Shown piece by piece: positions 7,401-9,754 of a stretch of 9,754 nucleotides of DNA; position 1 is the first letter of the stretch, and each line of letters opens with the position of its first letter. The position numbers were made by a program, and so were the translations under genes. The DNA lies in NCBI GenBank assembly GCA_946481065.1, contig CAMLMA010000071.1, positions 1 through 9,754 of the forward strand. Reading direction: 5' to 3'. Source of the DNA: an uncultured Nitrosomonadales bacterium (GTDB lineage: Bacteria; Pseudomonadota; Gammaproteobacteria; Burkholderiales; Methylophilaceae). The notes beneath the pieces were generated by a model. That model worked only from the letters and a program-made list of their open reading frames with translations, was not told the DNA's origin and ran no database searches.

Positions 7401-8415
7401 TGGGCTTGGAGCCTGAGCCGGTCGCGCCTTCGTCACGGATCTCGCCGCCTGCGCCGGTGGCCGCGCCAGCGAATGGCGAGATGGCTGTCGGGTGGTTGTG
7501 CGTCTCCACTTTCATGAGGTAGTGCATCTCCTCCTCGACGTAGCCGTAGCTACCGTCCGCCTGCGGATAAAAGCGCTTGGTCGTCTCGCCTTCGACGCCA
7601 GAGGAGACAATGGACGCGTTGTCGGCGTAAGCGACCACGGTCTTGCCCGGATTGAGCTTGTGCGTGTTGCGGATCATGCCGAACAGCGAATGGGCCTGCG
7701 GAATGCCGTCGATGATCCAGTCGGCGTTGAATATCTTGTGGCGGCAATGTTCGGAGTTGGCCTGGGCGAACATCATGAGCTCGACATCGGTCGGGTTGCG
7801 GCCGATGCGGCTGAAGTTCTCAACCAGGTAATCCACCTCGTCAGGCGACAGCGCGAGACCCATCTCGGCGTTGGCCTGCGCCAGCGCTGCCTTGCCGCCA
7901 GTGAGGATATCGACGCTACTCATGGGCGCAGGCTCGGCCGTGTGATAGAGACGCTCCGCTTCCTGCAGGCTAGCGAATACGGCCTCGGTCATGCGGTCGT
8001 GGATCAACCCGCGCAAAACCTGCGTCTCGCTATCGGTCAGCGCGCCGCCATCTGCCGTCGCCGCGTAATAGGCCACGCCGCGTTCCAGCCGCTTGACGCT
8101 CTCGAGGCCGCAATGCCGCGCGATGTCGGTCGCACGCGACGACCACGGCGAGATGGTGCCGGGGCGCGGGATCACCAGGAATAACTGGCCTGCAGGTGTC
8201 TCTTCCTGCATCTTCGGGCCGTAACGCAGGATCTGGGCCAGCGTCTCTTGCTGCGCGGCATCGAGCGCCAGGTCCGACCACGCGAAATGCCAGAACTCGG
8301 CGTACAGATGCGTGATGCGTGGCGCCAGCGTTTTCAGGGAAGACAGGATCTTGTCGCGTCTAAAATCGGAAAGCGCCGCACTACCGCGCAGGCTGAGCAT
8401 TGTTGGGCTGGACAT
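4489..8415 (-). CDS. purL: Phosphoribosylformylglycinamidine synthase (FGAM synthase, large form)
   Basis: Cytoplasmic purine-synthesis enzyme: FGAR + glutamine + ATP gives FGAM + glutamate + ADP + phosphate. Its 1308 residues match the single-chain proteobacterial PurL (about 1295 in E. coli). The N-terminal domain begins [13 protein letters not shown] (7-19). The two synthetase halves follow, with [12 protein letters not shown] (218-229), [19 protein letters not shown] (303-321), [16 protein letters not shown] and [10 protein letters not shown]. The C-terminal glutaminase domain has the nucleophile Cys1148 in GVCNGCQMM and the His1273/Glu1275 pair in MPHPERVF; the 125- and 127-residue spacing equals that of E. 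coli Cys1135, His1260 and Glu1262. The gene is intact with no frameshift. The start at 8413-8415 lacks a clear ribosome site; the in-frame ATG five codons later (8398-8400, MLSLRG) is an equally possible start. Its own promoter and an upstream terminator separate it from the preceding gene. The long open frame on the opposite strand (4558-7416) is a composition artefact. Confidence 0.98.
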   Translation of the reverse strand: MSSPTMLSLRGSAALSDFRRDKILSSLKTLAPRITHLYAEFWHFAWSDLALDAAQQETLAQILRYGPKMQEETPAGQLFLVIPRPGTISPWSSRATDIARHCGLESVKRLERGVAYYAATADGGALTDSETQVLRGLIHDRMTEAVFASLQEAERLYHTAEPAPMSSVDILTGGKAALAQANAEMGLALSPDEVDYLVENFSRIGRNPTDVELMMFAQANSEHCRHKIFNADWIIDGIPQAHSLFGMIRNTHKLNPGKTVVAYADNASIVSSGVEGETTKRFYPQADGSYGYVEEEMHYLMKVETHNHPTAISPFAGAATGAGGEIRDEGATGSGSKPKAGLTGFSVSNLQIPGFEQPWEKDHGKPGRVASALQIMIDGPLGGAAYNNEFGRPNIAGYFRTLEIEAAGVDGEKELRGYHKPIMLAGGVGNISAKHSKKNPIPPGAALIQLGGPAMLIGLGGGAASSMDTGANTENLDFDSVQRGNPELERRAQEVIDRCWQLGDDNPILSIHDVGAGGISNAFPELVNDAGVGALFQLRNVHNEEPGMSPRELWSNEAQERYVMAVAQADLPRFAEICERERCPFAVVGHATEARHLTVEDSHFDNKPVDMELSVLLGKPPKMTRDVQHIERRQASFDTSRIDLKEAAQRVLRLPGVADKTFLITIGDRTVTGLIARDQMVGPWQVPVADVAVTLAGYETYRGEAFAIGEKAPLALIDAPASGRMAIGEAITNIAASQIENLGDLKLSANWMAPAGHPGEDAALFDTVHAVGMELCPQLGISIPVGKDSMSMKTVWEEGGEKKAVTAPISLVVTAFAPTPDARKTLTPQLRTDRGDTKLILIDLGHGKNRMGGSALAQVYGEVGDLAPDVDDAARLKMFFAAIQNLNSDGKLLAYHDRSDGGLFATLVEMAFAGRCGLDIELSRLAADTASVLFNEELGAVIQVAADEATAIWTALDAVMPGCIHIIGTAVANNHGIVIRKHGEIVFAEMRANLHRLWSETTYQMQKLRDNPLCAQQEYDRLLDMGDPGIHHHLTFDLNARVEAPYISTGAKPTMAILREQGVNGQVEMAAAFDRAGFQSHDVHMSDIISGRVSLKDFAGVVACGGFSYGDVLGAGEGWAKSILFNSRARDEFSAFFQRSDAFALGVCNGCQMMSNLHSIIPGAEHWPHFVRNKSEQFEARFAMVEVLDSPSLFFGGMAGSRMPIAVAHGEGYAEFSSATAVNEVLADKLVSMRFVDNSGKATETYPFNPNGSPQGITGLTTRDGRFTIMMPHPERVFRSVQHSWHPDGWGEDGPWLRMFRNARKYVG

Positions 8416-8446
8416 TCGGGGAATCAGGTCTTGAACGAAAAATGTA

Positions 8447-8455
8447 ATTTTACCA
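8447..8455 (-). promoter_or_regulatory. Probable extended -10 promoter of purL
   Basis: On the minus strand TGGTAAAAT is a TGn-extended -10 box (TAAAAT matches five of six consensus bases), placing a start near 8440 and giving a leader of about 25 bases before the purL ATG. The -35 region is poor, as is usual for extended -10 promoters. A perfect 8-bp palindrome AAGCGCTT (8461-8468) lies in the spacer and could be an operator, but it does not match the enterobacterial PurR box. Confidence 0.5.
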
Positions 8456-8489
8456 GAAACAAGCGCTTAACCCCTGACCGCGCCACGAC

Positions 8490-8526
8490 AAAACCCCAAA
8501 AACAAAAGGCCCGTGAGGGCCTTTTG
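8490..8526 (-). terminator. Rho-independent terminator downstream of the Tyr-rich secreted protein gene
   Basis: Read on the minus strand, CAAAAGGCCC-TCAC-GGGCCTTTTG (8503-8526) is a perfect 10-bp stem with a four-base loop, followed by a T-rich tail (TTTTTGGGGTTTT, 8490-8502). It lies 18 bases beyond the stop of the gene at 8545-8847 and ahead of the purL promoter, so it insulates purL. The plus strand has no T tail after the stem, so termination is one-directional. Confidence 0.9.
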
Positions 8527-8544
8527 CGCAGGGATGCATCTCAA

Positions 8545-8847
8545 TCAGCGATGGCCACGACCATGCCCGTATGCGGGGCCGCCATGCCCACGGAACCCGT
8601 GCGGGCCTTCGCCACGGTAATAGTGACCACGATAGCCGCCAAAGTAGTACGGGCGGTCATAGTGGTAATAGACCCTCGGCGTGTAATAGTGATAGATCGG
8701 CGGCGGGCCGAAATAGACCGGCGGCGGGCCATAGTAACCGGGCGAACCGATGCTGATGCTGAAACCGACATTGTCATGGGCATTGGCGCTACTCATGCCG
8801 GCCAGGCCCAGGGTCACTGCTACCAACATCAAACGTAATGCTTTCAT
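8545..8847 (-). CDS. Small secreted Tyr/Pro/Gly/His-rich protein
   Basis: Product of 100 residues. The start is the ATG at 8845-8847 because GAGGAG lies seven bases before it; an in-frame GTG five codons earlier would place that ribosome site inside the gene. Residues 1-23 are a signal peptide ending SSANA. The mature part opens with NVGFSISIGSPGYYG (27-40), then a seven-residue repeat GPPPVYF/GPPPIYH (40-53), a Tyr-rich segment (YYTPRVYYHYDRPYYFGGYRGHYY, 54-77) and a Gly/His/Arg tail (81-100). No enzyme motif is present; it looks low-complexity or disordered and probably belongs to the small YXPP-type exported proteins common in proteobacteria, which have no firm function. Envelope, metal-binding (through His) or matrix roles are possible. 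A likeness to Tyr/Gly-rich sulfur globule proteins is compositional only. The gene has its own terminator; no firm promoter was identified in the 147-bp gap upstream, which otherwise holds nothing I can support. Confidence 0.8.
   Translation of the reverse strand: MKALRLMLVAVTLGLAGMSSANAHDNVGFSISIGSPGYYGPPPVYFGPPPIYHYYTPRVYYHYDRPYYFGGYRGHYYRGEGPHGFRGHGGPAYGHGRGHR
8693..8730 (-). repeat. Tandem 21-bp coding repeat
   Basis: Bases 8693-8709 recur at 8714-8730 with one mismatch, a 21-bp (seven-codon) offset. The unit encodes GPPPVYF/GPPPIYH in the Tyr-rich secreted protein. It suggests growth of the low-complexity domain by local duplication. Confidence 0.6.
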
Positions 8848-8854
8848 GATGAAT

Positions 8855-8860
8855 CTCCTC
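8855..8860 (-). promoter_or_regulatory. Ribosome binding site GAGGAG that decides a start codon
   Basis: GAGGAG lies seven bases upstream of the ATG at 8845-8847. It overlaps codons of the longer reading that begins at a GTG at 8860-8862, so the shorter 100-residue product is favoured. Confidence 0.75.
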
Positions 8861-8994
8861 ACTTATCGAATTTGCATCCCCGACAGTTACAAATAACGCG
8901 TGGTATCGAGTGAGGTTTACATGACCGGATAATCGCTGTGTCGAGCGCCGACTTCACCGGCAATCATCATCGTAGAGCGCGCCCAATGCTCCCA

Positions 8995-9678
8995 TTATTT
9001 CCCGACCGCCCCAAAAACCTTCTTCAGCAAGCTGCTCGTCTGCCCTACCGGGTCCTTGCGGATCGCCTTCTCTTCTTCCGCCATCATAAGGTACACCCCA
9101 TCCAGCGCCTTCTGCGTGACGTACTGCTCCAGATTCGCCTGATCCTTCTTCACCAAGCCGTAACTGCTGCCCATCTCGGCGAACTTGTTATATTGCTGTG
9201 CCAGCTGCACGTTCTCGGTGGCTTTCTTGACGATCGGCAGGAACTTCTCCGCCATGGGGCCTGAGGTGGTCTTCTTGAAATACTGGGTTGCGGCATCGTC
9301 ACCGCCCGTGAGGATGGTCTTGGCATCCTGCACGCTCATCTTCTTCACCGAATCGACCAGCAGCGCCTTGGCCTCAGGCACAGCGGCCTCGGCGGCGCGG
9401 TTCATCTTGAGCACGAGCTCATCGGCCTGTTTACCCATGCCGAACATGCGCATGGCCTTTTCGGCCTTTTTCAGTGAATCCGGCAAGGGGATCTTGACCT
9501 TGGGATTGCCGAGGAAGCCATCGACGGCGCCCAGTTTACCGACCGCCTTGCCGGCACCCTGGATCAATGCCTCCTTGAGGCCGCTGCTGGCTTCGGTGTT
9601 GGTGAGATCGCCGAGGCTGACTGCACTGGCCTGCAGCGAAAAGAATAGGACTACCAGGGCTGTGACGACGCGACGCAT
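8995..9678 (-). CDS. DUF4197 family secreted protein
   Basis: Product of 227 residues matching the look and length of DUF4197 proteins, widespread in proteobacteria and of unknown function. Residues 1-19 form a signal peptide ending QASA. The mature start LGDLTNTEASSGLKEALIQGAGKAV (22-46) is the typical opening of the family, followed by a predicted all-helical body with conserved-looking stretches KIPLPDSLKKAEKAMRMFG (62-80), DAKTILTGGDDAATQYFK (118-135) and a C-terminal LDGVYLMMAEEEKAIRKDP (193-211). No catalytic motif or membrane segment is visible beyond the signal. GGAGG five bases before the ATG gives a strong start. The gene stands alone with promoter-like sequence upstream; no T-tailed hairpin follows its stop in the 147 bp before the next gene, so read-through is possible. 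Family assignment is by memory of the family pattern, not by search. Confidence 0.88.
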   Translation of the reverse strand: MRRVVTALVVLFFSLQASAVSLGDLTNTEASSGLKEALIQGAGKAVGKLGAVDGFLGNPKVKIPLPDSLKKAEKAMRMFGMGKQADELVLKMNRAAEAAVPEAKALLVDSVKKMSVQDAKTILTGGDDAATQYFKKTTSGPMAEKFLPIVKKATENVQLAQQYNKFAEMGSSYGLVKKDQANLEQYVTQKALDGVYLMMAEEEKAIRKDPVGQTSSLLKKVFGAVGK

Positions 9679-9700
9679 GAAGACCTCCAGATGAAAGATT

Positions 9701-9732
9701 GGGCAAGCAAGCCTAGTCTACTCTGCTTGCCC
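9701..9732. repeat. 9-bp perfect inverted repeat around the putative DUF4197 promoter
   Basis: GGGCAAGCA (9701-9709) and TGCTTGCCC (9724-9732) are exact reverse complements separated by 14 bases; the putative -10 box lies in the spacer. It could be a repressor operator, or the remnant stem of a terminator for a gene beyond the right edge, though no T tail follows on either strand. Confidence 0.5.
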
Positions 9733-9744
9733 GCACAGTTCCAA
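9715..9744 (-). promoter_or_regulatory. Possible promoter of the DUF4197 gene
   Basis: On the minus strand TTGGAA (9739-9744) and TAGACT (9715-9720), each four of six to consensus, are separated by 18 bases. A start near 9708 would give a leader of about 30 bases. Match quality is modest. Confidence 0.35.
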
Positions 9745-9754
9745 GGCGGCACGC

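Noticed and set aside
4558..7416. 952-codon open frame on the plus strand, antisense to purL
   Set aside because: It mirrors the highly conserved purL frame in GC-rich DNA; the translation is rich in His, Arg, Ala and Asp, shows no domain I recognise, and has no matching context. purL catalytic motifs confirm the minus-strand frame.
8863..8994. Possible short gene or promoter in the gap between the DUF4197 gene and the Tyr-rich protein gene
   Set aside because: A 17-codon minus-strand frame has no ribosome site, and TTGTAA has no acceptable -10 box at proper spacing.

Overview
The window is a compact, GC-rich (about 60 %) proteobacterial chromosomal segment in which every supported gene lies on the minus strand. 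PurL sequence, the monoheme FccA type and the overall protein style suggest a betaproteobacterium (Nitrosomonadales/Methylophilales-like), but this is inferred from family resemblance, not from a marker gene. No tRNA, rRNA, CRISPR array, transposase or integrase was seen, and no gene-free stretch exceeds about 150 bp.

In transcriptional order (right to left): a DUF4197 secreted protein (8995-9678) with a promoter-like region and a 9-bp inverted repeat upstream; a small secreted Tyr/Pro/Gly/His-rich protein (8545-8847) closed by a strong terminator (8490-8526); purL (4489-8415), the large FGAM synthase of purine synthesis, with its own extended -10 promoter; a periplasmic ankyrin-repeat protein (3963-4448); fccA (3580-3918) and fccB (2309-3571), the cytochrome and flavoprotein subunits of flavocytochrome c sulfide dehydrogenase; a secreted glucose/sorbosone-dehydrogenase-type beta-propeller (1054-2322); a secreted protein of unknown family (383-982); and the 5' part of a secreted SMP-30/NHL-like beta-propeller gene that runs off the left edge (1-374).

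The six genes from the ankyrin gene leftward form a tight, probably co-transcribed cluster. All six products carry apparent export signals. Gaps are 44 bp or less except one 71-bp junction with two hairpins; one junction overlaps by 14 bp, and at two junctions the Shine-Dalgarno sequence contains the upstream stop codon. The cluster reads as a periplasmic redox module: FccB oxidises sulfide or a related sulfur compound and passes electrons to the haem of FccA. The two propeller proteins may be a quinoprotein-type dehydrogenase and a lactonase-like hydrolase, possibly sharing the cytochrome; this link is inference. No promoter was recognised in front of the ankyrin gene and no terminator separates it from purL, so read-through from purL is possible.

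Nothing in the window is clearly a new mobile or defence system. The most interesting points are the sulfide dehydrogenase/beta-propeller/ankyrin cluster, the unclassified 199-aa secreted protein inside it, the stop/Shine-Dalgarno coupling, and the Tyr-rich secreted protein.
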